From Chloroflexota bacterium (GTDB lineage Bacteria > Chloroflexota > Dehalococcoidia > Bin125): 64,000 nt of DNA. The position numbers were made by a program, and so were the translations under genes. The stretch is taken from positions 124,001 to 188,000 of the forward strand of contig JAPOXK010000027.1 in the NCBI GenBank assembly GCA_026707145.1, given 5' to 3'. How positions within the stretch are numbered: the first letter of the stretch is position 1; each line of letters begins with the position of its first letter. Positions 36,008 through 44,835 of the stretch are shown one piece after another. The notes below the pieces were generated by a model. It saw nothing but the letters and a program-made list of their open reading frames with translations. It made no database searches and was not told the origin of the DNA.

Positions 36008-36816
36008 CCGTCCTTGATCGCCTCCGCCTCGACGGCCGCGTTGCGCTGATCACCGGATCCGGCCGCGGCCTCGGCCGCGCTATGGCGCTCGCCTTTGCCG
36101 ACGCCGGCGCCGATGTCGTGTGCAGCGCCCGCACGCAGGCGGAGATCGACGCCGTCGCCGACGAGGTGCGCGCCAAGGGCCGCCGCGCGGCGGCCGTACG
36201 AGCCGACGTCACCGACAGCGCCTCGGTCGAGCGGATGGTGGAGCGCTCCCTCGCCGAACTCGGCCGCATCGACATCCTGGTCCACAACGCCGGCGGTCGC
36301 ACCGCCGGTGACGGCCGGCCTCTGCACATGATCAGCGAGGCCGATTGGCTGGCCGGCATCGACGCGAACCTCACCAGCGCCGTCTCGTGCATCCGCGCCG
36401 TGATCCCCCCGATGCTGGAGCAGGGCCGCGGCAAGATCCTCACGACCGCGTCGGGGTTGGGCCTGCGCGGTAACCGGGACCTCAACATGTACACGGCGGC
36501 GAAGGCGGGGGTGATCAACCTGACCCGGTCCCTGGCGCTCAGCTACGGCCGCCACAACATCCAGATCAACACCATGGCCCTTGGCCTCTTCCCCCAGACG
36601 GAAGCGCAAGCGACCCGTTGGGGCGGCGGTCGCTATATCCCGGTCGGACGCTTCGGCACGACCTGGGAGATCGGCCCCGTCGCCGTCTTCCTCTGCTCCC
36701 CCGCTGCCGACGGCATCAACGGCGCGGTCATCGTGCAAGACGGCGGCGGTCTTGCGGGCGGCGTGACGCCCTTCGGTTGGGCGCCTCGAATACCCTTGCC
36801 CGGCGCTTCGGCATGA
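36004..36816 (+). CDS. Short-chain dehydrogenase/reductase
   Basis: 270 residues of a classical SDR: cofactor motif TGSGRGLGRAMA, NAG as HNAGG, catalytic Tyr/Lys in MYTAAKAGVINLTRSLAL, and a C-terminal VQDGGGLAGG. The Ser (TTASGLG) is present. The NAD(P) fold has SARTQ after the second strand, which slightly favours NADP. It overlaps both neighbours through ATGA junctions. A 3-hydroxyacyl-CoA or ring-hydroxyl substrate would fit the surrounding catabolic genes, but this is inference. Confidence 0.88.
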   Translation: MTVLDRLRLDGRVALITGSGRGLGRAMALAFADAGADVVCSARTQAEIDAVADEVRAKGRRAAAVRADVTDSASVERMVERSLAELGRIDILVHNAGGRTAGDGRPLHMISEADWLAGIDANLTSAVSCIRAVIPPMLEQGRGKILTTASGLGLRGNRDLNMYTAAKAGVINLTRSLALSYGRHNIQINTMALGLFPQTEAQATRWGGGRYIPVGRFGTTWEIGPVAVFLCSPAADGINGAVIVQDGGGLAGGVTPFGWAPRIPLPGASA

Positions 36817-37634
36817 GCGACCAGCCTTCCCCTCCCGCCGCTGCGGGCGGCGCGCTCCCGCCGCCCGAACGCCCCTTCGATCTCCGCGGCCGCGTCGCCT
36901 TAGTGACGGGTGCCGCCCGCCCGCTCGGCGGCGCCATCGCCCTGGCCTTGGCCGAAGCCGGCGCCGACGTCGCCCTGGCCGGCCTCACCGGCTCTGCCGA
37001 CGAGCACTTCCAAGTGAACTCCGCCGCCAACCAAGTCTGGTCGCTGGGGCGGCGCCATCTTGCTTTGCAAGTCGACCTCACGGACCCTGTTGCCGTCGAG
37101 GCCGCCGTTCAACGGGTGGAAGACGAATGGCGCCGCCTCGACCTGCTGGTCAACGCACAGGACCTGCTCTTCGCCATGCCTTTTGGTGAGACCAGCCTGG
37201 AGGAGTGGAACGCCACCCTCGCGGCGAATCTCACCTCGGTGGCGCTGACCTGTCAGGCCGCCGGCCGGGTCATGCTGCGCGCTGGCTACGGCCGCATCGT
37301 CAACGTTGCCTCCGTCGCCGGTGATCGCGGCGTCATGAATATGACCGCCTACGCCGCCGCCAAGAGCGGCGTCCTCGCCCTTACCCGCGCCCTCGCGACC
37401 GAGTGGGCTCGCACGGGCGTCACCGTCAACATGGTCCAAGTCGGTTGGTACGAAGACCAAGCGGGGATCGGCGACGATCCGGAGCATCGCAAGACCCTCA
37501 CCAAGATCCTCCCCGCCCGTGCCCTCGTGACCAACGACGAAGTCACCGGAGCCGTCGTCATGCTCGCCGCCGACAGCGGCTACTTCACCGGCCAGGTCGT
37601 CGCTGTGGACGGGGCGGCGACGGCCCGGATCTAG
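36813..37634 (+). CDS. Short-chain dehydrogenase/reductase
   Basis: 273 residues: a Pro/Ala-rich leader of 25 residues, then TGAARPLGGAIA (the usual TGxxxGIG with a Pro), VNAQD at the NAG position, active-site Ser in NVASVAGDRG, YAAAKSGVLALTRALATEWAR and the closing TGQVVAVDGAA. The third gene of the SDR operon; start ATG 36813 overlaps the previous stop. It is similar to FabG-type 3-oxoacyl reductases, with unusual cofactor-loop residues. Confidence 0.87.
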   Translation: MSDQPSPPAAAGGALPPPERPFDLRGRVALVTGAARPLGGAIALALAEAGADVALAGLTGSADEHFQVNSAANQVWSLGRRHLALQVDLTDPVAVEAAVQRVEDEWRRLDLLVNAQDLLFAMPFGETSLEEWNATLAANLTSVALTCQAAGRVMLRAGYGRIVNVASVAGDRGVMNMTAYAAAKSGVLALTRALATEWARTGVTVNMVQVGWYEDQAGIGDDPEHRKTLTKILPARALVTNDEVTGAVVMLAADSGYFTGQVVAVDGAATARI

Positions 37635-37674
37635 GTACGCTGGATCGATTGGCCGCTTCGACTACGATCGCCCC

Positions 37675-37992
37675 ATGGCAAGTGAAACGACGGCCCGCCC
37701 CGCCACCGACGAATCGGTCCGCACCGCCCCCATCTACCATCTCGTCCTCCTGAACGACAACGATCACACCTACGCCTACGTCGTGGAGATGCTGGGCCGC
37801 GTGCTCGGTCACGGCCGCGAGAAAGCCTTCGCACTTGCCCGCCTCGTCGATACGCAGGGCCGCGCCATTGTCGAGACGGCTGGCTTTGATCGGGTGAAGC
37901 GGCATCAGCAGCGTATCCACGGCTACGGGCCGGATCCCCGCGTCGAGCACTGCCAAGGATCGATGTCGGCCGTGGTGGAAGAGGCGCCCTAG
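37675..37992 (+). CDS. ClpS-like adaptor protein
   Basis: 105 residues with the ClpS core YHLVLLNDNDHTYAYVVEMLGRVLGHGREKAFALARLVDTQGRAIVETAGFDRVKRHQQRIHGYG. ClpS binds N-degron substrates and docks on the N-domain of ClpA/ClpC. The substrate-pocket region (LLNDNDHTYAYVV) is close to canonical LHNDDYTPMEFV but differs in several residues, as in ClpS-like proteins outside the proteobacteria. The likely partner is the Clp ATPase at 22.7 kb. CTACGAT about 15 bases upstream may be a -10 element. Confidence 0.85.
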   Translation: MASETTARPATDESVRTAPIYHLVLLNDNDHTYAYVVEMLGRVLGHGREKAFALARLVDTQGRAIVETAGFDRVKRHQQRIHGYGPDPRVEHCQGSMSAVVEEAP

Positions 37993-37999
37993 CTTGCGA

Positions 38000-38452
38000 T
38001 TAGCGCCCCCGCCGGGCGCCTCGCAGGTCGATCACCGCCACCGCGCCCGCCAGGCACAGGCAGAAAAAGACGAGCGCGAGGAGCGCGCTGCTTCCCGCCC
38101 CCTCCACGCTGGCCGTCTCCCGGATCAGCAAGCAGATCCCGCCCGCGGCAACGGCCGCCGTTACCCACCACCAGCGCCGCACCCACTCCGCGACCAACGT
38201 CACCATCACCGCGGCCGCGGCCGCGCCTCCTACCACCAGCGCCAGATGGAAATCCTCGTGCCGGTTCCAGCCCCCGCGCTGGGTCCCCGTGATCGCGTCG
38301 AGCGGTCCGCTCGGATCTCCGCCCCGTCCCGCCAAGAACCCCACGATGATCGCCATCCCCACTGCTCCTCCCACCAGCGGCCGCGCCGGCGGCCACCAGC
38401 GTCGCGCTCGTTCCCGGCTTATCTCCCGCAGCTCGGCCAACCCGCTCATCAT
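38000..38452 (-). CDS. Four-helix membrane protein of unknown function
   Basis: 150 residues with four hydrophobic segments (VGGAVGMAIIVGFLAG, FHLALVVGGAAAAAVMVTLVAEWV, WWWVTAAVAAGGICLLI, LLALVFFCLCLAGAVAVIDL) and basic ends. ATG-ATG at 38452 has GGAGGAG upstream; the open frame continues to 38515 inside the SDR gene. No family is recognised. It lies downstream of the SDR at 38487 on the same strand. Confidence 0.65.
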   Translation of the reverse strand: MMSGLAELREISRERARRWWPPARPLVGGAVGMAIIVGFLAGRGGDPSGPLDAITGTQRGGWNRHEDFHLALVVGGAAAAAVMVTLVAEWVRRWWWVTAAVAAGGICLLIRETASVEGAGSSALLALVFFCLCLAGAVAVIDLRGARRGR

Positions 38453-38486
38453 GCTTGCTCCTCCGGTGATCGGCCGCCTAAATGGC

Positions 38487-39248
38487 CTAAATAATCGACC
38501 GGCTCTGCCCGCCATCGACGTTCAGGCAGGCACCTGTTACCCAGCTTGCCTTCTCCGATGCCAGAAACGTCACCACCGCTGCCACTTGCTCCGGCCGGCC
38601 GAAGCGCCCGAACGCGATCGTATCCAGCACTTCCCGCTGGATCGTCGCGGGGTCGGCCTCGTACCGTCGCTGCCACTTGCTCCCCGGCCATGCGATCGAC
38701 CCCGGCGCAACTGCGTTCACGCGGATGTTGTCGCGCGCGTACGCCAACGCCAGCGCCGTCGCATGGGCGTGCACCGCCGCCTTCATCGCGTTGTAGGGCG
38801 GGCGCCCGCCCGCCTCCCGCCCGAACACAGAGCCGATGTGGATGATCGATCCGCCCCCCCGCGCTGTCATGTGCGGAATCGCGGCCCGCGTCGCCCGGAC
38901 CGTGGACAGCAAGTTCAACTCGAACATCTCGCTCCAGACCGCGTCCTCGTCGCCGCTCACCGAGCCGCCCATGTTGTTCACCAGGATGTCGAGCCCGCCC
39001 AGCGCTTCCACGGTTCGCTCCACCACCCGCTCCACCGCCGTTGCCTCGGTCAGATCGGCTACCTCGGCGAGCGTCGTCCCAGTGCCCGCCGCGTCGATCT
39101 CCGCCCGCGCGGCCTCAAGCAACGCAGATCGTCGCGCGCAGATCGCGACGTGCGCCCCCTCTTCCGCCAACGCCAGCGCGCAGTGCTTGCCGATCCCTTC
39201 GGACGCGGCCGTCACCAGCGCGACTTTGCCCTCCAGTCCGAGATCCAT
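38487..39248 (-). CDS. Short-chain dehydrogenase/reductase
   Basis: 253 residues of a classical SDR: MDLGLEGKVALVTAASEGIGKHCALALAEEGAHVAICAR, NNMGG at the NAG position, Ser in IHIGSVFGREAGG, YNAMKAAVHAHATALALAYA, and the end TGACLNVDGGQSRSII. Start ATG 39248. It resembles 3-oxoacyl-[ACP]/CoA reductases and the beta-oxidation-like SDRs of the bile-acid and steroid degraders. It is divergent from the penicillin acylase gene. Confidence 0.9.
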   Translation of the reverse strand: MDLGLEGKVALVTAASEGIGKHCALALAEEGAHVAICARRSALLEAARAEIDAAGTGTTLAEVADLTEATAVERVVERTVEALGGLDILVNNMGGSVSGDEDAVWSEMFELNLLSTVRATRAAIPHMTARGGGSIIHIGSVFGREAGGRPPYNAMKAAVHAHATALALAYARDNIRVNAVAPGSIAWPGSKWQRRYEADPATIQREVLDTIAFGRFGRPEQVAAVVTFLASEKASWVTGACLNVDGGQSRSII

Positions 39249-39322
39249 CGGGCGCAGGATAGCAGCGCCTCCGTTGCATTCCCGCTTTCGCAGGGGGAGC
39301 GGTCCTGTACGCTTCGTGCGCG

Positions 39323-41812
39323 GTGCCCATCCCAAGCGATCCCCATCCCCCCGCCGCAGCGAGCGCAACCCCGCCAGCCCAACTGCGTCACTGGGGGCGG
39401 AGCGCCAAGTTCTTCACCAACCAGGCGACCGCGTTCCTTCGGGCCATCGCCGCGGAAACGCTGCGCCGCGCCCCGCGGCCGCAGCGTCAAGGGCGCCTCG
39501 TTGTCGACGGGCCGGACGCACCCATCGAGATCCTCCGCGACGAGTTCGGCGTGCCGCATTGCTACGCACGGAGCGCCGCCGACGCGCTCTTCGCCATGGG
39601 CTTCGTCCACGCGCAGGATCGCTTCTGGCAGATGGAGCTCTTCCGGCGGATGGCCGCCGGACGGCTGGCGGAGGTTGTCGGTCCATCCGGTTTGCCGATG
39701 GACCGGCTTATGCGCTATATCGGCCTGCACCGCGCCTCGGCCGACGCTTGGGCTCGGACGCCAGACGATGTCCGCGGCGAGGTTGCTCCCTACCTTGCCG
39801 GCATCCAAGCTGCCATCGCCTGCACCCCGCCCCCGCTCGAGATCCGCATCCTCAACTACCAGCCTGAAGACTGGCGTCCCGAGCATTCCATTCAGGGCGC
39901 TAAGGCGCTTGCTTTCTTCCTCGCTCCCGGCTGGCTGGAGCAGATCGAGCGCGCCCGCCTCGTCGAAGCGGCGGGCCTGGACGTGCTCCTCGCCATCGAC
40001 CCGCCGCACGCTCCGGATGACCCCGTAGTTGTGCCTCCCGGCGCACCGTACGGCGCGCTGAGCCAGGACTTGCGGAGCGGCTATGCCGAGATCGTCAAGC
40101 TCACCGGGCTCACCACCACCGGCTTCGGCAGCAACAACTGGGCCGTGGCCGGCCACAAGACCGACTCCGGCCATGCCTTCCTCGCCACCGACCCGCACCT
40201 CTCTGCGAACGTCCCGCCTTCGGGCTATTTCCTGCATCTCGACTGTCCCGAGTGGTCGGTCGCGGGGGCCACGTTTCCTGGCCTGCCCGGGGTGATCTGG
40301 GGCTTCAATCGCCATGTCGCTTGGGGTCCCACGGCCGGTCTCGCCGTCACGCAGGATCTCTACGTCGAGGACTTCGACGACCAAGGCCGCTACCGCACGC
40401 CCGACGGCTGGGCGCAGCCCGACTACGTCCACGAACAGATCCGCGTCCGGGGATTCCCGGACGAGCACCACCGCGTCCCCATTACCCGTCACGGCCCCGT
40501 CGTCTCCTCGCAGGTCCGGGGCGTGCGGTTGGCCCTCGCTCTGCGCTCGACGCTGAACGAGCCTTGGCAGTCGGCCAAGGCGCTGCTGGCGCTCAACGCG
40601 GTGCGCGACTTCGCGAGCTTCCGCGCCGCGCTCGCGGAGTTCCACGAATTCAACCTCTGCTTCGCCTACAGCGACGTCGAAGGGCGGATCGGCATGCAGA
40701 CCTGTGGGGCCATCCCCAAGCGCCGCACTCCCGCAGCCGGCTGGCTGCCAGCGCCCGGCTGGGATCCGGCCTTCGACTGGGACGGTTACATCCCTCGCGA
40801 CGCGTTGCCCTCCACCTTCAATCCCGCCGCGGGCCGCGTCTGGAGCGCCAATAACGCGCTCGCTCCCGCTGCGCAGTTGGGCTTCCGCGTCGAAGCCCTC
40901 GACGCCTTCCGCGCGCGGCGCATCGAGCAAGCGCTTTGCAGCGAGGGGATGGACAGCTTTGAAGCGGCCCGCGAGCTGCAGATCGACTGCCGTTCATTGC
41001 CGATGTTGGCTCTGCGCGATCATCTGCTCTCCATCACTCCGCGGAGTGCGACGGAGCGGCGCCTCCTCAATGCTCTGCGCGACTGGAACGGTGACATGGC
41101 GCCGGACTCCGTGCCGGCCGCGGTCGCGGCGGCCACGTTCGGACGCCTGCTGGACACGGTCCTGCGCGCAAGGCTCGGCGCCGCCACTCCCGTCTTCTTC
41201 GCCGATCTGCTTCCCGTTCCCACCATCAATCCCATCCTCGCCCGAGCAGCTTCCATGCTCATGGGACTCCTGGACGAATCCCCTGCGGAGTGGTTTGGTC
41301 CTGTGGCGCCCGGTGTCGACGGGCGCACGGTTTGGAACAGCGCCCTCACGCGCGCCTTCCGCGACGCTCTCGCGATCCTGTGCGATCGCCTCGGTTCTCG
41401 CCCCGAGCGCTGGACCTGGGGCCGCTGCCATCAGCTCCACGTCCGCCACGTCTTCGACGAGTCGCCGGTCTTGAGGCGCCTCTTCAACCAGGGTCCCTAC
41501 CCGCTCGGCGGCGACGCCAACACTGTCTGGCAGGCCGCGCCCCTCTCGACCGACGCCTTTGCTCCCGTGGTCGGAGTGCCCATTCTCCGGCTCATCGTGG
41601 AGATGGGCCCGCAGCCGCGCGCGGAATTCGCGCTCGCCGGCGCCCAGTCCGGACATCGCGGCGAGGCGCAACCCGTGGACCTCCTCCACGATTGGCGGCA
41701 CGGCCGCTACCGCCCATTGCACACGCAGCGTACGGTGGTGGAAGCGGCCGCTCGCCAGCGGCTCGAGCTCGTGCCTAACGGCCGTGGAACGTCGGCGGCC
41801 GCTTCTCCATGA
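39323..41812 (+). CDS. Penicillin acylase family (Ntn-hydrolase) amidase
   Basis: 829 residues. The propeptide and alpha-chain region has IEILRDEFGVPHCYARSAADALFAMGFVHAQDRFWQMELFRR. The autocatalytic cleavage site is GFGSNNWAVAG, with Ser270 as the expected N-terminal nucleophile of the beta chain, followed by LATDPHLSANVPPSGYFLHL and the beta-chain NNALAP. Members cleave amides such as penicillins, acyl-homoserine lactones or glutaryl amides. No signal peptide is visible from GTG 39323, although most relatives are exported; a start further upstream is not evident. Its 3' end overlaps the enoyl-CoA hydratase gene tail by 38 bases. Confidence 0.88.
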   Translation: MPIPSDPHPPAAASATPPAQLRHWGRSAKFFTNQATAFLRAIAAETLRRAPRPQRQGRLVVDGPDAPIEILRDEFGVPHCYARSAADALFAMGFVHAQDRFWQMELFRRMAAGRLAEVVGPSGLPMDRLMRYIGLHRASADAWARTPDDVRGEVAPYLAGIQAAIACTPPPLEIRILNYQPEDWRPEHSIQGAKALAFFLAPGWLEQIERARLVEAAGLDVLLAIDPPHAPDDPVVVPPGAPYGALSQDLRSGYAEIVKLTGLTTTGFGSNNWAVAGHKTDSGHAFLATDPHLSANVPPSGYFLHLDCPEWSVAGATFPGLPGVIWGFNRHVAWGPTAGLAVTQDLYVEDFDDQGRYRTPDGWAQPDYVHEQIRVRGFPDEHHRVPITRHGPVVSSQVRGVRLALALRSTLNEPWQSAKALLALNAVRDFASFRAALAEFHEFNLCFAYSDVEGRIGMQTCGAIPKRRTPAAGWLPAPGWDPAFDWDGYIPRDALPSTFNPAAGRVWSANNALAPAAQLGFRVEALDAFRARRIEQALCSEGMDSFEAARELQIDCRSLPMLALRDHLLSITPRSATERRLLNALRDWNGDMAPDSVPAAVAAATFGRLLDTVLRARLGAATPVFFADLLPVPTINPILARAASMLMGLLDESPAEWFGPVAPGVDGRTVWNSALTRAFRDALAILCDRLGSRPERWTWGRCHQLHVRHVFDESPVLRRLFNQGPYPLGGDANTVWQAAPLSTDAFAPVVGVPILRLIVEMGPQPRAEFALAGAQSGHRGEAQPVDLLHDWRHGRYRPLHTQRTVVEAAARQRLELVPNGRGTSAAASP

Positions 41813-42584
41813 ACGCGGCGATGGCCTCCCGATGATCCGCGCTCCGCGCGGAGATCGCCTCCCAGGCCAAGCCGACGTCCAGCACGGTTTCGGCCCGTTC
41901 CTTGAGGAGCTTGTTGATCGTCACCTTGGTCGCGCGCGCCGCGAAGGGTGCCATCCCCGCCAGCCGCTGGGCCATCTCCATCGCCGCGCGGGGCAAGTCG
42001 TCTTCGGGCACCAGGTGGTTGACGATGCCCAGCCGCAGCAGATCGTCGCCCGTGATCAACTCGCCGGTCATCAAGAGCTCCTTGGCCTTGTTGACACCCA
42101 CGATCGCCGGCCAGATAAGGCAGCCCCCGTCGCCGGCGACGAGCCCCACCGCGACGTGCGTATCGCCGATCCGGGCGCGCTCCGATGCGATCACGACATC
42201 GCACAGCAACGCGATCGTCGATCCCAGGCCCACCGCCGGTCCGTTGATCGCGCCGACCAGCGGCTTCTGCAGGTCCAGCATGCTGTGCACGATCTCTTGG
42301 GCCTCCGTGCGCACCGTGCGGAATGCCACGTTCAACACACTGTCGCTGCTCTCCCGCTCCTGCATCCCGCGCACGTCGCCGCCGGCGCAGAAGCCCCGCC
42401 CCGCTCCCGTCAGGAGCACGGCCCGCGAGTCTTCGTCCTCGTTCGCATCGCGGAAGATCGTCGCCAGCTCCGTATGCATCGGGCCGTGAATCGCGTTGAG
42501 GCGCTCCGGCCGGTTCAGCGTGATCACGAGCACGGGCCCGTCGCGACTGACTTGCAGGAATTGGTAGCGGTCGAAATCGGGCAT
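41775..42584 (-). CDS. Enoyl-CoA hydratase/isomerase
   Basis: 269 residues of the crotonase family: VLVITLNRPERLNAIHGPMHTEL, oxyanion-hole FCAGGDV, GPAVGLGSTIALLCDVVIASERARIGDTHVAVGLVAGDGG, and EAIAAFMEKRPPTFHGR. Of the two catalytic Glu of true hydratases, neither is obvious in the GL-VAGDGG loop, which suggests an isomerase- or lyase-type crotonase. ATG 42584 has GGAG seven bases upstream. It stands alone on the minus strand among plus-strand genes. Confidence 0.88.
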   Translation of the reverse strand: MPDFDRYQFLQVSRDGPVLVITLNRPERLNAIHGPMHTELATIFRDANEDEDSRAVLLTGAGRGFCAGGDVRGMQERESSDSVLNVAFRTVRTEAQEIVHSMLDLQKPLVGAINGPAVGLGSTIALLCDVVIASERARIGDTHVAVGLVAGDGGCLIWPAIVGVNKAKELLMTGELITGDDLLRLGIVNHLVPEDDLPRAAMEMAQRLAGMAPFAARATKVTINKLLKERAETVLDVGLAWEAISARSADHREAIAAFMEKRPPTFHGR

Positions 42585-42670
42585 AGCGGCACTCCGTCTC
42601 TGCTGAATCGTCGGCATGCTAGTGCGTGGGTCAAGGCGCCGCCGCGGCACGGCGCTAGAATTCCTTCGCG

Positions 42671-43396
42671 ATGTCGCGCTGTTCGATCTCCCAGGACGGG
42701 CCCATTGCCCGCTTGTCGCTCGGCGGGCCTCTCGATGCTGCTCTCGTCGCCGACCTTGCCGCCGCCTGCGAGACGCTCGCGCAGGCGGACACGGAGGCGG
42801 GGCCGCGCGTCTTCCTTCTGACCGCCGACGGCAGTACCTGGGCGGGCTGGGGGCCCGATCCACCTGGGGCGTTAATCGGCGATCCCTTCGGACCGCTCGC
42901 CGCCCTGCCCCAACCGGTCATCGCCGCATTGAAAGGCGGCGTCGTCGGCGGAGGCTTGGAGCTGGCTCTCTGCGCCGACATTCGGATCGCAGGCGCCGAT
43001 GCCCGGTTCGCCATCCTCGATCCCCACGCCCCCTCCTTCCCCATCGCCGGCGGTCTCCAGCGCCTCAGCCGGACGATCGGTCGCAGCCGCGCACTCGAGC
43101 TCAGCCTCGCCGATCACGCCGTCGATGCTGCTGCGGCGCTCACCTGGGGCCTGGTGAGCGCTGTCGTCCCTGATCCGCTGGCCGAGGCCGAGCGGCGCGC
43201 AGGCGTGATCGCCGCCCGGGGACCGGTCGCTACTCGCCTCGCCAAGGAGGCGGTGCGTCGCGGGGTCGAGCTTCCCCTCGATCAGGCGCTACGCTATGAG
43301 ACTGATCTCACCGTGCTTCTGCAGGCCACCGACGACCGAGCCGAGGGAGTACGCGCGTTCATCGAGAAGCGCTCTCCCCGCTTTCGGGGGAGCTGA
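42671..43396 (+). CDS. Enoyl-CoA hydratase/isomerase family protein
   Basis: 241 residues. The crotonase fold is recognisable (PVIAALKGGVVGGGLELALCADIRIAGADARFAILDPHAPSFPIAGGLQRLSRTIGRSRALEL) and ends VRAFIEKRSPRFRGS. The first oxyanion loop, usually FSAGAD, reads WAGWGPDP and is degenerate. Activity is uncertain. ATG 42671 starts MSRCSISQDGPIARLSLGGPL. It is the first gene of a plus-strand run through two small genes to another crotonase. Confidence 0.82.
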   Translation: MSRCSISQDGPIARLSLGGPLDAALVADLAAACETLAQADTEAGPRVFLLTADGSTWAGWGPDPPGALIGDPFGPLAALPQPVIAALKGGVVGGGLELALCADIRIAGADARFAILDPHAPSFPIAGGLQRLSRTIGRSRALELSLADHAVDAAAALTWGLVSAVVPDPLAEAERRAGVIAARGPVATRLAKEAVRRGVELPLDQALRYETDLTVLLQATDDRAEGVRAFIEKRSPRFRGS

Positions 43397-43422
43397 TACC
43401 AGCCCGGGGAAGCGGAGCCGGC

Positions 43423-43668
43423 ATGCGCATTCTGTTAGACGAAGAGGAAGCCTGGTCGCTGATGTCGCTGATCGTTGCGCAAGTGATCGACCAAGTGGAG
43501 ATCGACGAGAAAACTGCAGACGCCCTGCGCGAGTGGCGGCACCAGCACAACGAGGGCTCCGAGCCCATGCTGCAGCTCGCCTACGGCATGAACGAAGCGC
43601 TCGGCAACCGGATCGACGAGGAGCTGACTCGCGTCATCCGTCGCAAAGACTACTTCCGCAAGGCGTAG
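43423..43668 (+). CDS. Small protein, paralogue of the next gene
   Basis: 81 residues, MRILLDEEEAWSLMSLIVAQVIDQVEIDEKTADALREWR onward. It is mostly amphipathic helix. The first 27 residues align with the next gene (I-LD-EE-W-LMS-N14-VEI), so the two arose by duplication. No family is recognised. It sits 26 bases after a crotonase gene and is probably in its operon. Confidence 0.65.
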   Translation: MRILLDEEEAWSLMSLIVAQVIDQVEIDEKTADALREWRHQHNEGSEPMLQLAYGMNEALGNRIDEELTRVIRRKDYFRKA

Positions 43669-43689
43669 TGGTGCGGAGAGGAGGGAAGC

Positions 43690-43932
43690 ATGGTCAAAAT
43701 CGCCCTTGATACCGAAGAGTGTTGGGCGCTGATGTCGCACGTCTTCAACGCGATGCTCGCGGATGTCGAGATCGCCAAAGGCGACCGTGCCAAGATCCGG
43801 CGCTGGAAGACCAACGAGATGCGCGCTGGCGGCGAGGAGATGCGGTCCCTGCAGGAGAAGATGAATCAAGACCTGGCGCGGCTCTACGAGATCCGCCGGC
43901 GCCGTCCGACCCACCGCCCCGACTGGCGCTGA
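43690..43932 (+). CDS. Small protein, paralogue of the previous gene
   Basis: 80 residues, MVKIALDTEECWALMSHVFNAMLADVEI then a basic helical tail (RRWKTNEMRAGGEEMRSLQEKMNQDLARLYEIRRRR). It shares the N-terminal pattern with the gene before it. GAGAGGAGGG precedes the ATG. The crotonase gene begins nine bases after its stop, so it may act with the enzymes on either side. Confidence 0.65.
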   Translation: MVKIALDTEECWALMSHVFNAMLADVEIAKGDRAKIRRWKTNEMRAGGEEMRSLQEKMNQDLARLYEIRRRRPTHRPDWR

Positions 43933-43941
43933 GCCTTCCGC

Positions 43942-44655
43942 GTGGCCGAGGAAACTGTCCGCTACACGAAGAGCGGTGCCATCGCTTATCTGGCGCTCAA
44001 CCGCCCCCATAAGCACAATGCCATCGATCTGGCCACCCGCGATGCGCTCTGGACCTATCTCCGAGCCGCCCGCGATGATCCCGACTTACAGGTCCTCTGT
44101 ATCGGCGGCGCTGGCGACAGCTTCTCCGCCGGTGCCGACATCGGGGACTTCGGCACTGCCCCCTCGTTCTGGGCGGCCCGTCAGGCCCGGCGCCGACGCG
44201 ACTTGTGGTGGCTGTTGGAAGAGATCCCCTGTCTGACGATCGCGGCGCTGCACGGCTATTGCTACGGTGCCGGCATCGAGCTTGCCCTCTACTGTGATCT
44301 CCGTGTCGCCGCAGACAACGTCCGCATCGCGTTGCCGGAGGTTGGGCTGGGCTACATCCCTTCCGCCGGCGGCACGCAAATGCTTCCCCGCATGATGGCG
44401 CCGGGAGTGGCGCTGGCTGTGGTCTGTAGCGGCGAAGAGTTGGACGCGGACCAAGCGCTGCGCTGGGGCCTCGTCAACCGCGTGGTCCCGCGTGCCCGGC
44501 TCGATTCGGCGGTCGCCCAACTGGCCCGCTCACTCCAGCGGGACTGCCCCGCCCTGCCGCGCGCGCTTAAGCGCGCGATCCGTCGCGGGCTTGACCTTCC
44601 CCTGAACGCCGCGCTCCGTCGCGACGCGCTGACCGCTCTATCATTCCGCGGCTAG
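43942..44655 (+). CDS. Enoyl-CoA hydratase/isomerase
   Basis: 237 residues: AIAYLALNRPHKHNAIDLATRDAL, oxyanion loop FSAGADIGDFG, AALHGYCYGAGIELALYCDLRVAADNVRIALPEVGLGYIPSAGGTQMLPRMM. The loop contains Glu in LPEVGLG, a good match for a catalytic Glu, so hydratase activity is more plausible here than in the other two homologues. GTG 43942 is the likely start. A perfect palindrome (44700-44715) follows. Confidence 0.9.
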   Translation: MAEETVRYTKSGAIAYLALNRPHKHNAIDLATRDALWTYLRAARDDPDLQVLCIGGAGDSFSAGADIGDFGTAPSFWAARQARRRRDLWWLLEEIPCLTIAALHGYCYGAGIELALYCDLRVAADNVRIALPEVGLGYIPSAGGTQMLPRMMAPGVALAVVCSGEELDADQALRWGLVNRVVPRARLDSAVAQLARSLQRDCPALPRALKRAIRRGLDLPLNAALRRDALTALSFRG

Positions 44656-44699
44656 CCGTCGCATAGGGCTGGACATGAGCGACAGCCGTTGGAGATCAT

Positions 44700-44715
44700 G
44701 CGCGGGCGCCCGCGC
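44700..44715. repeat. Perfect 16-base GC palindrome
   Basis: GCGCGGGCGCCCGCGC, in the 180-base gap between the crotonase and acyl-CoA synthetase genes. It may be a terminator hairpin without a T-run or a chance GC palindrome. Nothing else is seen in that gap. Confidence 0.35.
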
Positions 44716-44835
44716 CATTGGGCAAGCCCTCGACGAGCAAGTCGGTTCCTGGCGGGCGCAGGCGTTGCGCGGGAGAGCGCCGAGCGGGCCGCCGATCCGG
44801 GCGTGACTCGTTAGTGAGTGAACTGAGGAGGGGTG

